Shown: positions 1 to 14,973, counted from the first letter of the stretch. The stretch: 64,000 nucleotides of DNA from Megachile rotundata (GCF_050947335.1 NW_027474132.1:1-64000); one strand, 5' to 3'. Program-made: numbers and translations. The notes: generated from the sequence alone by a model not told the origin.

Positions 1-2419
1 TGCTCATATAAGCATAATTTAGTTAATAATATGAGTTAGATTGATAATAACAAGACTAATAGGTATAGTAATTGTCGTTCTATCGATCATATAAGCATAG
101 TATGGCTAATAATATGAGTTAGATTGATAATAATAAGAGTAATAAGTATAGTAATTGTCGTTCTATCGATCATATAAGCATAGTATTGCTAATAATATGA
201 GTTAGATTGATAATAGTGAGTGTAATAAGTATAGTAATTGTCGTTCTGTCGATCATATAAGCATAATATGGCTAATAATATGAGTTAGATTGATAATATA
301 AGAGTAATAAGTATAGTAATTGTCGTTCTATCGATCATATAAGCATAATATGGCTAATAATATGAGTTAGATTGATAATAATAAGAGTAATGAGTATAGT
401 AATTGTCGTTCTATCGATCATATAATCATAATATGGCTAATAATATGTGTTAGGTTGATAATAATAAGAGTAATAAGTATAGAAATTGTCGTTCTATCGA
501 TCATATTTGCATAATATGGGTAATAATATGAGTTAGATTGATAACAGTGAGTGTAATAAGTATAGTAATTGTAGTTCTATTGCTCATATAAGCATAATTT
601 AGTTAATAATATGAGTTAGATTGATAATAACAAGACTAATAGGTATAGTAATTGTCGTTGTATCGATCATATAAGCATAGTATGGCTAATAATATGAGTT
701 AGATTGATAATAATAAGAGTAATAAGTATAGTAATTGTCGTTCTATCGATCATATAAGCATAGTATTGCTAATAATATGAGTTAGATTGATAATAGTGAG
801 TGTAATAAGTATTGTAATTGTCGTTCTATCGATCATATAAACATAATATGGCTAATAATATGAGTTAGATTGATAATAGTGAGTGTAATAAGTATAGTAA
901 TTGTAGTTCTATTGCTCATATAAGCATAATATGGTTAATAATATGAGTTAGATTGATAATAGTAAGAGTAATAAGTACTGTAATTATCGTTCTACCGATC
1001 ATACAAGAATAATGTGGCTAATAATATGAGTTAGATTGATAATAATAAGAGTAATAAATATAGTAATTATCGTTCTAACGATCATATAAGCATAATATGG
1101 CTAATAATATGAGTTAGATTGATATTAATAACAGTAAAAAGTATAGTAATTGTCGTTCTATCGATCATATAAGCATAATATGGCTAATAATATTAGTTAG
1201 ATTGATAATAATAAGACTAATGAGTATAGTAATTGGCGTTCTATCGATCATATAAGCATAGTATGGCTAATAATATGATTCAGTTTGATAATAATATGAG
1301 TAAAAAGTATAGTAATTGTCATTCTATCGATCATATAAGCATAATATGGCTAATAATATGAGTTAGATTGATAATAGTGAGTGTTATAAGTATAGTAATT
1401 GTCGTTCTGTCGATCATATAAGCATAATATGGTTAATAATATGAGTGAGATTGATAATAATAAGAGTAATAAGTATAGTAATTATAGTTCTATCGATCAT
1501 ATCTGCATAATAAGGTTAATAATATGAGTTAGATTGATAATAGTGAGTGTAATAAGTATAGTAATTGTCGTTCTGTCGATCATATAAACATAATATGGCT
1601 AATGATATGATTTAGATCGATAATAATAAGAGTAATAAGTATAGTAATTGTCGTTCTATCGATTGCATAGCATAATATGGCTAATAATATGAGTTAGATT
1701 GATAATAATAAGAGTAATAGGTACTGTAATTATCGTTCTACCGATCATACAAGCATAATGTGGCTAATAATATGAGTTAGATTGATAATAATAAGAGTGA
1801 TAAGTATAGTAATTGTCGTTCTATCGATCACATAAGCATAATATAGCTAATAATATATAGTTAGATTGATAATAATAAGAGTAGTGAGTATAGTAATTTT
1901 CGTTCTTTCGATCATATAAGCATTACATGGCTAATAATATGAGTTAGATTGATAATAATAAGAGTAATAAGTATAGTAATTGTCGTTCTATCGATCACAT
2001 AAGCATAATATGGCTAATAATATGAGTTAGATTGATAATAATAAGAGTAGTGAGCATAGTAATTGTCGTCCTATCGATCATATAAGCATAGTATGGCTAA
2101 TAATATGAGTCAGTTTGATAATAATATGAGTAATAAGTATAGTAATTGTCGTTCTACGGATAATATAAGCATAATATGGCTAATAATATGAGTTAGATTG
2201 ATAATAATAAGAGTAATAAGTATAGTAATTATCGTTCTACCGATCATATAAGCATAATATGGCTAATAATATGAGTTAGATTGATATTAATAAGAGTAAA
2301 AAGTATAGTAATTGTCGTTCTATCGATCATATAAGCATAATATGGCTAATAATATGAGTTAGATTGATAATAGTGAGTGTAATAAGTATTGTAATTGTCG
2401 TTCTATCGATCATATAAAC
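1..2419 (+). repeat. Left-edge satellite mosaic, related to 11836-13200
   Basis: Only monomers of the forward block are present. Bases 1-230 recur at 581-810 with an offset of 580 bp: seven monomers less one base, the base being lost in GATAATATAAGAG near 292. The block starting TGCTCATATAAGCATAATTT recurs at 581, 5313, 6060, 10211, 10958, 14194, 16851 and 17515. Bases from about 961 onward align with about 11836 onward at an offset near 10875 bp (131 monomers), through the shared landmarks TTATAAGTATAG (1384 and 12259) and the 1-bp-deleted junction CGATTGCATAGC (near 1661). The window cuts the array here, so this is not a natural array end. Confidence 0.85.
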
Positions 2420-5400
2420 ATAATATGGCTAATAATATGAGTTAGATTGATAATAGTGAGTGTAATAAGTATAGTAATTGTAGTTCTATTGCTCATATAA
2501 GCATAATATGGTTAATAATATGAGTTAGATTGATAATAGTAAGAGTAATAAGTACTGTAATTATCGTTCTACCGATCATACAAGAATAATGTGGCAAATA
2601 ATATGAGTTAGATTGATAATAATAAGAGTAATAAATATAGTAATTATCGTTCTAACGATCATATACGCATAATATGGCTAATAATATGAGTTAGATTGAT
2701 ATTAATAACAGTAAAAAGTATAGTAATTGTCGTTCTATCGATCATATAAGCATAATATGGCTAATAATATTAGTTAGATTGATAATAATAAGACTAATGA
2801 GTATAGTAATTGGCGTTCTATCGATCATATAAGCATAGTATGGCTAATAATATGAGTCAGTTTGATAATAATATGAGTAAAAAGTATAGTAATTGTCATT
2901 CTATCGATCATATAAGCATAATATGGCTAATAATATGAGTTAGATTGATAATAGTGAGTGTTATAAGTATAGTAATTGTCGTTCTGTCGATCATATAAGC
3001 ATAATATGGTTAACAATATGAGTGAGATTGATAATAATAAGACTAATAAGTATAGTAAATGTCGTTCTATCGATCACATAAGCATAATATAGCTAATAAT
3101 ATATAGTTAGATTGATAACAATAAGAGTAGTGAGTATAGTAATTGTCGTTCTTTCGATCATATAAGCATTACATGGCTAATAATATGAGTTAGATTGATA
3201 ATAATAAGAGTAATAAGTATAGTAATTGTCGTTCTATCGATCACATAAGCATAATATGGCTAATAATATGAGTTAGATTGATAATAATAAGTGTAATAAG
3301 TATAGTAATTATCGTTCTACCGATCATATAAGCATAATATGGCGAATAATATGAGTTAGATTGATAATAATAAGAGTAATAAGTATAGTAATTGTCGTTC
3401 TATCGATCATATAAGCATAAAATGGCTAATAATATGAGTTAGATTGATAATAATAAGAGTAATGAGTATAGTAATTGTCGTTCTATCGATCATATAATCA
3501 TAATATGTCTAATAATATGTGTTAGGTTGATAATAATAAGAGTAATAAGTATAGAAATTGTCGTTCTATCGATCATATTTGCATAATATGGTTAATAATA
3601 TGAGTTAGATTGATAACAGTGAGTGTAATAAGTATAGTAGTTGTCGTTCTGTCGATCATATAAGCATAATATGGCTAATAATATGAGTTAGATTGATAAT
3701 AATAAGAGTAATAAGTACTGTAATTATCGTTCTACCGATCATACAAGCATAATGTGGCTAATAATATGAGTTAGATTGATAATAATAAGAGTAATAAGTA
3801 TAGGAATTATCGTTCTACCGATCATATAAGCATAATATGGCTAATAATATGAGTTAGATTGATATTAATAAGAGTAAAAAGTATAGTAATTGTCGTTCTA
3901 TCGATCATATAAGCATAATATGGCTAATAATATGAGTTAGATTGATAATAGTGAGTGTAATAAGTATAGTAATTGTCGTTCTGTCGATCATATATGCATA
4001 GTATGGCTAATAATATGAGATCGATTGATAATGATAAGAGTAATAAGTATAGTAATTGTCGTTCTATCCATCATATAAGCATAATATGGCTAATAATATG
4101 AGTTAGATTGATAATAATAAGAGTAATAAGTATAGTAATTGTCGTTCTATCGATCATATAAGCATAATATGGCTAATAATATGAGTTAGATTGATAATAA
4201 TAAGAGTAACAAGTATAGTAATTGTCGTTCTATCGATAATATAAGCATAATATGGCTAATAATATGAGTTAGATTGATAATAATAAGAGTAATAAGTATA
4301 GTAATTATCGTTCTACCGATCATATAAGCATAATATGGCTAATAATATGAGTTAGATTGATAATAGTGAGTGTAATAAGTATAGTAATTGTCGTTCTGTC
4401 GATCATATATGCATAGTATGGCTAATAATATGAGATCGATTGATAATGATAAGAGTAATAAGTATAGTAATTGTCGTTCTATCGATCATATAAACATAAT
4501 ATGGCTAATAATATGAGTTAGATTGATAATAATAAGACTAATAAGTATAGTAATTGTCGTTCTATCGATCATATAAGCATAGTATGGCTAATAATATGAG
4601 TTAGATTGATAATAATAAGAGTAATAAGTATAATAATTGGGGTCTATCGATCATATAAGCATAATATGGCTAATAATATGAGTTAGGTTGATAATAATAA
4701 GAGTAATAAGTATAGAAATTGTCGTTCTATCGATCATATTTGCATAATATGGTTAATAATATGAGTTAGATTGATAATAACAAGACTAATAAGTATAGTA
4801 ATTGTCGTTCTATCGATCATATAAGCATAGTGTGGCTAATAATATGAGTTCGATTGATAATAATAAGAGTAATAAGTATAGTAATTGTCGTTCTATCGAT
4901 CACATAAGCATAATATAGCTAATAATATATAGTTAGATTGATAACAATAAGAGTAGTGAGTATAGTAATTGTCGTTCTTTCGATCATATAAGCATTACAT
5001 GGCTAATAATATGAGTTAGATTGATAATAATAAGAGTAATAAGTATAGTAATTGTCGTTCTATCGATAATATAAGCATAATATGGCTAATAATATGAGTT
5101 AGATTGATAATAATAAGAGTAATAAGTATAGTAATTATCGTTCTACCGATCATATAAGCATAATATGGCGAATAATATGAGTTAGATTGATAATCGTGAG
5201 TGTAATAAGTATAGTAATTGGAGTTCTATTGCTCATATAAGCATAATATGGTTAATAATATGAGTTAGATTGATAATAGTGAGTGTAATAAGTATAGTAA
5301 TTGTAGTTCTATTGCTCATATAAGCATAATTTAGTTAATAATATGAGTTAGATTGATAATAACAAGACTAATAGGTATAGTAATTGTCGTTCTATCGATC

Positions 5401-7317
5401 ATATAAGCATAGTATGGCTAATAATATGAGTTAGATTGATAATAATAAGAGTAATAAGTATAGTAATTGTCGTTCTATCGATCATATAAGCACAGTATTG
5501 CTAATAATATGAGTTAGATTGATAATAGTGAGTGTAATAAGTATAGTAATTGTCGTTCTGTCGATCATATAAGCATAATATGGCTAATAATATGAGTTAG
5601 ATTGATAATAATAAGAGTAATAAGTATAGTAATTGTCGTTCTATCGATCATATAAGCATAAAATGGCTAATATTATGAGTTAGATTGATAATAATAAGAA
5701 TAATGAGTATAGTAATTGTCGTTCTATCGATCATATAATCATAATATGGCTAATAATATGTGTTAGGTTGATAATAATAAGAGTAATAAGTATAGAAATT
5801 GTCGTTCTATCGATCATATTTGCATAATATGGGTAATAATATGAGTTAGATTGATAATAATAAGAGTAATAAGTATAGTAATTATCGTTCTACCGATCAT
5901 ATAAGCATAATATGGCGAATAATATGAGTTAGATTGATAATAGTGAGTGTAATAAGTATAGTAATTGGAGTTCTATTGCTCATATAAGCATAATATGGTT
6001 AATAATATGAGTTAGATTGATAATAGTGAGTGTAATAAGTATAGTAATTGTAGTTCTATTGCTCATATAAGCATAATTTAGTTAATAATATGAGTTAGAT
6101 TGATAATAACAAGACTAATAGGTATAGTAATTGTCGTTCTATCGATCATATAAGCATAGTATGGCTAATAATATGAGTTAGATTGACAATAATAAGAGTA
6201 ATAAGTATAGTAATTGTCGTTCTATCGATCATATAAGCATAGTATTGCTAATAATATGAGTTAGATTGATAATAGTGAGTGTAATAAGTATAGTAATTGT
6301 CGTTCTGTCGATCATATAAGCATAATATGGCTAATAATATGAGTTAGATTGATAATAATAAGAGTAATAAGTATAGTAATTGTCGTTCTATCGATCATAT
6401 AAGCATAATATGGCTAATAATATGAGTTAGATTGATAATAATAAGAGTAACAACTATAGTAATTGTCCTTCTATCAATAATATAAGCATAATATGGCTAA
6501 TAATATGAGTTAGATTGATAATAATAAGCGTAACAAGTATAGTAATTGTCCTTCTTTCGATAATATAAGCATAATATGGCCAATAGTATGAGTTAGATTG
6601 ATAATAATAAGAGTAATAAGTATAGTAATTGTCGTTCCATCGATAATATAAGCATAATATGGCTAATAATATGAGTTAGATTGATATTAATAAGAGTAAA
6701 AAGTATAGTAATTGTCGTTCTATCGATCATATAAGCATAATATGGCTAATAATATGAGTTAGATTGATAATAGTGAGTGTAATAAGTATTGTAATTGTCG
6801 TTCTATCGATCATATAAACATAATATGGCTATTAATATGAGTTAGATTGATAATAGTGAGTGTAATAAGTATAGTAATTGTAGTTCTATTGCTCATATAA
6901 GCATAATATGGTTAATAATATGAGTTAGATTGATAATAGTAAGAGTAATAAGTACTGTAATTATCGTTCTACCGATCATACAAGAATAATGTGGCAAATA
7001 ATATGAGTTAGATTGATAATAATAAGAGTAATAAATATAGTAATTATCGTTCTAACGATCATATACGCATAATATGGCTAATAATATGAGTTAGATTGAT
7101 ATTAATAACAGTAAAAAGTATAGTAATTGTCGTTCTATCGATCATATAAGCATAATATGGCTAATAATATTAGTTAGATTGATAATAATAAGACTAATGA
7201 GTATAGTAATTGGCGTTCTATCGATCATATAAGCATAGTATGGCTAATAATATGAGTCAGTTTGATAATAATATGAGTAAAAAGTATAGTAATTGTCATT
7301 CTATCGATCATATAAGC
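2420..7317 (+). repeat. 59-monomer higher-order repeat, copy 1
   Basis: A 4898-bp unit (59 monomers plus one base) repeated directly at 7318-12215. Landmarks paired at exactly 4898 bp: 2961 with 7859, 5313 with 10211, 6060 with 10958, 6781 with 11679. A private substitution, TTGACAATAA near 6184, recurs at 11082. One difference was seen: TATTATGAG near 5671 against TAATATGAG in copy 2. The last part of the unit (about 6841-7317) resembles its own first part, giving a 498-bp (six-monomer) offset across the junction (6901 with 7399). That is a plausible site for the unequal exchange that made the duplication. Confidence 0.88.
4072..4154 (+). repeat. Reference monomer matching the consensus exactly
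   Basis: This copy matches the majority base I infer at all 83 positions, so it can serve as the type monomer. It starts with CATATAAGC and ends with CTATCGAT. Its six C residues are at monomer positions 1, 9, 19, 72, 76 and 80, leaving 52 bases (20-71) without C. It has two CpG steps (72-73 and 80-81). The last six bases form the palindrome ATCGAT, and the site runs into GATC across the junction with the next monomer. A weak internal repetition is visible: TAATAATATGAGT (20-32) resembles TAATAATAAGAGT (41-53) at 12 of 13 positions. Confidence 0.9.
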
Positions 7318-10300
7318 ATAATATGGCTAATAATATGAGTTAGATTGATAATAGTGAGTGTAATAAGTATAGTAATTGTAGTTCTATTGCTCATATAAGC
7401 ATAATATGGTTAATAATATGAGTTAGATTGATAATAGTAAGAGTAATAAGTACTGTAATTATCGTTCTACCGATCATACAAGAATAATGTGGCAAATAAT
7501 ATGAGTTAGATTGATAATAATAAGAGTAATAAATATAGTAATTATCGTTCTAACGATCATATACGCATAATATGGCTAATAATATGAGTTAGATTGATAT
7601 TAATAACAGTAAAAAGTATAGTAATTGTCGTTCTATCGATCATATAAGCATAATATGGCTAATAATATTAGTTAGATTGATAATAATAAGACTAATGAGT
7701 ATAGTAATTGGCGTTCTATCGATCATATAAGCATAGTATGGCTAATAATATGAGTCAGTTTGATAATAATATGAGTAAAAAGTATAGTAATTGTCATTCT
7801 ATCGATCATATAAGCATAATATGGCTAATAATATGAGTTAGATTGATAATAGTGAGTGTTATAAGTATAGTAATTGTCGTTCTGTCGATCATATAAGCAT
7901 AATATGGTTAACAATATGAGTGAGATTGATAATAATAAGACTAATAAGTATAGTAAATGTCGTTCTATCGATCACATAAGCATAATATAGCTAATAATAT
8001 ATAGTTAGATTGATAACAATAAGAGTAGTGAGTATAGTAATTGTCGTTCTTTCGATCATATAAGCATTACATGGCTAATAATATGAGTTAGATTGATAAT
8101 AATAAGAGTAATAAGTATAGTAATTGTCGTTCTATCGATCACATAAGCATAATATGGCTAATAATATGAGTTAGATTGATAATAATAAGTGTAATAAGTA
8201 TAGTAATTATCGTTCTACCGATCATATAAGCATAATATGGCGAATAATATGAGTTAGATTGATAATAATAAGAGTAATAAGTATAGTAATTGTCGTTCTA
8301 TCGATCATATAAGCATAAAATGGCTAATAATATGAGTTAGATTGATAATAATAAGAGTAATGAGTATAGTAATTGTCGTTCTATCGATCATATAATCATA
8401 ATATGTCTAATAATATGTGTTAGGTTGATAATAATAAGAGTAATAAGTATAGAAATTGTCGTTCTATCGATCATATTTGCATAATATGGTTAATAATATG
8501 AGTTAGATTGATAACAGTGAGTGTAATAAGTATAGTAGTTGTCGTTCTGTCGATCATATAAGCATAATATGGCTAATAATATGAGTTAGATTGATAATAA
8601 TAAGAGTAATAAGTACTGTAATTATCGTTCTACCGATCATACAAGCATAATGTGGCTAATAATATGAGTTAGATTGATAATAATAAGAGTAATAAGTATA
8701 GGAATTATCGTTCTACCGATCATATAAGCATAATATGGCTAATAATATGAGTTAGATTGATATTAATAAGAGTAAAAAGTATAGTAATTGTCGTTCTATC
8801 GATCATATAAGCATAATATGGCTAATAATATGAGTTAGATTGATAATAGTGAGTGTAATAAGTATAGTAATTGTCGTTCTGTCGATCATATATGCATAGT
8901 ATGGCTAATAATATGAGATCGATTGATAATGATAAGAGTAATAAGTATAGTAATTGTCGTTCTATCCATCATATAAGCATAATATGGCTAATAATATGAG
9001 TTAGATTGATAATAATAAGAGTAATAAGTATAGTAATTGTCGTTCTATCGATCATATAAGCATAATATGGCTAATAATATGAGTTAGATTGATAATAATA
9101 AGAGTAACAAGTATAGTAATTGTCGTTCTATCGATAATATAAGCATAATATGGCTAATAATATGAGTTAGATTGATAATAATAAGAGTAATAAGTATAGT
9201 AATTATCGTTCTACCGATCATATAAGCATAATATGGCTAATAATATGAGTTAGATTGATAATAGTGAGTGTAATAAGTATAGTAATTGTCGTTCTGTCGA
9301 TCATATATGCATAGTATGGCTAATAATATGAGATCGATTGATAATGATAAGAGTAATAAGTATAGTAATTGTCGTTCTATCGATCATATAAACATAATAT
9401 GGCTAATAATATGAGTTAGATTGATAATAATAAGACTAATAAGTATAGTAATTGTCGTTCTATCGATCATATAAGCATAGTATGGCTAATAATATGAGTT
9501 AGATTGATAATAATAAGAGTAATAAGTATAATAATTGGGGTCTATCGATCATATAAGCATAATATGGCTAATAATATGAGTTAGGTTGATAATAATAAGA
9601 GTAATAAGTATAGAAATTGTCGTTCTATCGATCATATTTGCATAATATGGTTAATAATATGAGTTAGATTGATAATAACAAGACTAATAAGTATAGTAAT
9701 TGTCGTTCTATCGATCATATAAGCATAGTGTGGCTAATAATATGAGTTCGATTGATAATAATAAGAGTAATAAGTATAGTAATTGTCGTTCTATCGATCA
9801 CATAAGCATAATATAGCTAATAATATATAGTTAGATTGATAACAATAAGAGTAGTGAGTATAGTAATTGTCGTTCTTTCGATCATATAAGCATTACATGG
9901 CTAATAATATGAGTTAGATTGATAATAATAAGAGTAATAAGTATAGTAATTGTCGTTCTATCGATAATATAAGCATAATATGGCTAATAATATGAGTTAG
10001 ATTGATAATAATAAGAGTAATAAGTATAGTAATTATCGTTCTACCGATCATATAAGCATAATATGGCGAATAATATGAGTTAGATTGATAATCGTGAGTG
10101 TAATAAGTATAGTAATTGGAGTTCTATTGCTCATATAAGCATAATATGGTTAATAATATGAGTTAGATTGATAATAGTGAGTGTAATAAGTATAGTAATT
10201 GTAGTTCTATTGCTCATATAAGCATAATTTAGTTAATAATATGAGTTAGATTGATAATAACAAGACTAATAGGTATAGTAATTGTCGTTCTATCGATCAT

Positions 10301-12215
10301 ATAAGCATAGTATGGCTAATAATATGAGTTAGATTGATAATAATAAGAGTAATAAGTATAGTAATTGTCGTTCTATCGATCATATAAGCACAGTATTGCT
10401 AATAATATGAGTTAGATTGATAATAGTGAGTGTAATAAGTATAGTAATTGTCGTTCTGTCGATCATATAAGCATAATATGGCTAATAATATGAGTTAGAT
10501 TGATAATAATAAGAGTAATAAGTATAGTAATTGTCGTTCTATCGATCATATAAGCATAAAATGGCTAATAATATGAGTTAGATTGATAATAATAAGAATA
10601 ATGAGTATAGTAATTGTCGTTCTATCGATCATATAATCATAATATGGCTAATAATATGTGTTAGGTTGATAATAATAAGAGTAATAAGTATAGAAATTGT
10701 CGTTCTATCGATCATATTTGCATAATATGGGTAATAATATGAGTTAGATTGATAATAATAAGAGTAATAAGTATAGTAATTATCGTTCTACCGATCATAT
10801 AAGCATAATATGGCGAATAATATGAGTTAGATTGATAATAGTGAGTGTAATAAGTATAGTAATTGGAGTTCTATTGCTCATATAAGCATAATATGGTTAA
10901 TAATATGAGTTAGATTGATAATAGTGAGTGTAATAAGTATAGTAATTGTAGTTCTATTGCTCATATAAGCATAATTTAGTTAATAATATGAGTTAGATTG
11001 ATAATAACAAGACTAATAGGTATAGTAATTGTCGTTCTATCGATCATATAAGCATAGTATGGCTAATAATATGAGTTAGATTGACAATAATAAGAGTAAT
11101 AAGTATAGTAATTGTCGTTCTATCGATCATATAAGCATAGTATTGCTAATAATATGAGTTAGATTGATAATAGTGAGTGTAATAAGTATAGTAATTGTCG
11201 TTCTGTCGATCATATAAGCATAATATGGCTAATAATATGAGTTAGATTGATAATAATAAGAGTAATAAGTATAGTAATTGTCGTTCTATCGATCATATAA
11301 GCATAATATGGCTAATAATATGAGTTAGATTGATAATAATAAGAGTAACAACTATAGTAATTGTCCTTCTATCAATAATATAAGCATAATATGGCTAATA
11401 ATATGAGTTAGATTGATAATAATAAGCGTAACAAGTATAGTAATTGTCCTTCTTTCGATAATATAAGCATAATATGGCCAATAGTATGAGTTAGATTGAT
11501 AATAATAAGAGTAATAAGTATAGTAATTGTCGTTCCATCGATAATATAAGCATAATATGGCTAATAATATGAGTTAGATTGATATTAATAAGAGTAAAAA
11601 GTATAGTAATTGTCGTTCTATCGATCATATAAGCATAATATGGCTAATAATATGAGTTAGATTGATAATAGTGAGTGTAATAAGTATTGTAATTGTCGTT
11701 CTATCGATCATATAAACATAATATGGCTATTAATATGAGTTAGATTGATAATAGTGAGTGTAATAAGTATAGTAATTGTAGTTCTATTGCTCATATAAGC
11801 ATAATATGGTTAATAATATGAGTTAGATTGATAATAGTAAGAGTAATAAGTACTGTAATTATCGTTCTACCGATCATACAAGAATAATGTGGCAAATAAT
11901 ATGAGTTAGATTGATAATAATAAGAGTAATAAATATAGTAATTATCGTTCTAACGATCATATACGCATAATATGGCTAATAATATGAGTTAGATTGATAT
12001 TAATAACAGTAAAAAGTATAGTAATTGTCGTTCTATCGATCATATAAGCATAATATGGCTAATAATATTAGTTAGATTGATAATAATAAGACTAATGAGT
12101 ATAGTAATTGGCGTTCTATCGATCATATAAGCATAGTATGGCTAATAATATGAGTCAGTTTGATAATAATATGAGTAAAAAGTATAGTAATTGTCATTCT
12201 ATCGATCATATAAGC
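7318..12215 (+). repeat. 59-monomer higher-order repeat, copy 2
   Basis: Direct tandem copy of 2420-7317 at a 4898-bp offset. Identity continues about 40 bases past the unit end and breaks near 12258, where TTATAAGTATAG replaces TAATAAGTATAG. From there the sequence follows the older unit seen at about 1384-2340. The shared rare variants and very few mismatches point to a recent duplication. The alternative is a duplicated contig overlap in the assembly, which read depth could test. Confidence 0.88.
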
Positions 12216-12317
12216 ATAATATGGCTAATAATATGAGTTAGATTGATAATAGTGAGTGTTATAAGTATAGTAATTGTCGTTCTGTCGATCATATAAGCAT
12301 AATATGGTTAACAATAT

Positions 12318-14973
12318 GAGTGAGATTGATAATAATAAGAGTAATAAGTATAGTAATTATAGTTCTATCGATCATATCTGCATAATAAGGTTAATAATAT
12401 GAGTTAGATTGATAATAGTGAGTGTAATAAGTATAGTAATTGTCGTTCTGTCGATCATATAAACATAATATGGCTAATGATATGATTTAGATCGATAATA
12501 ATAAGAGTAATAAGTATAGTAATTGTCGTTCTATCGATTGCATAGCATAATATGGCTAATAATATGAGTTAGATTGATAATAATAAGAGTAATAAGTACT
12601 GTAATTATCGTTCTACCGATCATACAAGCATAATGTGGCTAATAATATGAGTTAGATTGATAATAATAAGAGTGATAAGTATAGTAATTGTCGTTCTATC
12701 GATCACATAAGCATAATATAGCTAATAATATATAGTTAGATTGATAATAATAAGAGTAGTGAGTATAGTAATTTTCGTTCTTTCGATCATATAAGCATTA
12801 CATGGCTAATAATATGAGTTAGATTGATAATAATAAGAGTAATAAGTATAGTAATTGTTGTTCTATCGATCACATAAGCATAATATGGCTAATAATATGA
12901 GTTAGATTGATAATAATAAGAGTAGTGAGCATAGTAATTGTCATCCTATCGATCATATAAGCATAGTATGGCTAATAATATGAGTCAGTTTGATAATAAT
13001 ATGAGTAATAAGTATAGTAATTGTCGTTCTACGGATAATATAAGCATAATATGGCTAATAATATGAGTTAGATTAATAATAATAAGAGTAATAAGTATAG
13101 TAATTATCGTTCTACCGATCATATAAGCATAATATGGCTAATAATATGAGTTAGATTGATATTAATAAGAGTAAAAAGTATAGTAATTGTCGTTCTATCG
13201 ATCATATAAGCATAATATGGCTAATAATATGAGTTAGATTGATAATAGTGAGTGTAATAAGTATAGTAATTGTCGTTCTGTCGATCATATATGCATAGTA
13301 TGGCTAATAATATGAGATCGATTGATAATGATTAGAGTAATAAGTATAGTAATTGTCGTTCTATCCATCATATAAGCATACTATGGCTAATAATATGAGT
13401 TAGATTGATAATAATAAGACTAATATGTATAGTAATTGTCGTTCTATCGATCATATAAGCATAGTATGGCTAATAATATGAGTTAGATTGATAATAATAA
13501 GAGTAATAAGTATAGTAATTGGGGTCTATCGATCATATAAGCATAATATGGCTAATAATATGAGTTAGGTTGATAATAATAAGAGTAATACGTATAGAAA
13601 TTGTCGTTCTATCGATCATATTTGCATAATATGGTTAATAATATGAGTTAGATTGATAACAGTGAGTGTAATAAGTATTGTAATTGCCGTTCTATCGATC
13701 ATATAAACATAATATGGCTAATAATATGAGTTAGATTGATAATAACAAGACTAATAAGTATAGTAAATGTCGTTCTATCGATCACATAAGCATAATATAG
13801 CTAATAATATATAGTTAGATTGATAACAATAAGAGTAGTGAGTATAGTTATTGTCGTTCTTTCGATCATATAAGCATTACATGGCTAATAATATGAGTTA
13901 GATTGATAATAATAAGAGTAATAAGTATAGTAATTGTCGTTCTATCGATCACATAAGCATAATATGGCTAATAATAGGAGTTAGATTGATAATAATAAGT
14001 GTAATAAGTATAGTAATTATCGTTCTACCGATCATATAAGCATAATATGGCGAATAATATGAGTTAGATTGATAATAGTGAGTGTAATAAGTATAGTAAT
14101 TGGAGTTCTATTGCTCATATAAGCATAATATGGTTAATAATATGAGTTAGATTGATAATAGTGAGTGTAATTAGTATAGTAATTGTAGTTCTATTGCTCA
14201 TATAAGCATAATTTAGTTAATAATATGAGTTAGATTGATAATAACAAGACTAATAGGTATAGTAATTGTCGTTCTATCGATCATATAAGCATAGTATGGC
14301 TAATAATATGAGTTAGATTGATAATAATAAGAGTAATAAGTATAGTAATTGTCGTTCTATCGATCATATAAGCATAGTATTGCTAATAATATGAGTTAGA
14401 TTAATAATAGTGAGTGCAATAAGTATAGTAATTGTCGTTCTGTCGATCATATAAGCATAATATGGCTAATAATATGAGTTAGATTGGTAATAATAAGAGT
14501 AATAAGTATAGTAATTGTCGTTCTATCGATCATATAAGCATAAAATGGCTAATAATATGAGTTAGATTGATAATAATAAGAGTAATGAGTATAGTAATTG
14601 TCGTTCTATCGATCATATAATCATAATATGGCTAATAATATGTGTTAGGTTGATAATAATAAGAGTAATAAGTATAGAAATTGTCGTTCTATCGATCATA
14701 TTTGCATAATATGGTTAATAATATGAGTTAGATTGATAACAGTGAGTGTAATAAGTATAGTAGTTGTCGTTCTGTCGATCATATAAGCATAATATGGCTA
14801 ATAATATGAGTTAGATTGATAATAATAAGAGTAATAAGTACTGTAATTATCGTTCTACCGATCATACAAGCATAATGTGGCTAATAATATGAGTTAGATT
14901 GATAATAATAAGAGTAATAAGTATAGGAATTATCGTTCTACCGATCATATAAGCATAATATGGCTAATAATAT
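12318..14973 (+). repeat. 32-monomer higher-order repeat, copy 1
   Basis: A 2656-bp unit, exactly 32 x 83, beginning at the variant GAGTGAGATTGATAATAA, which recurs at 14974. It contains the 1-bp-deleted junction CGATTGCATAGC (near 12537), a 1-bp-deleted AATTGGGGTCTATCGAT near 13519, and the TGCTCATATAAGC block at 14194, whose partner is at 16851. The one-base change from 2656 to 2657 between copies implies a single indel. A private base, GATAATGATTAG near 13324, is GATAATGATAAG in copy 2. Confidence 0.85.

Noticed and set aside
4072..4088. Hairpin CATAT...ATATG in each monomer as a functional RNA or terminator
   Set aside because: The stem is only five A/T-rich pairs with a seven-base loop and is easily broken by common variants. 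In this base composition it is expected by chance.
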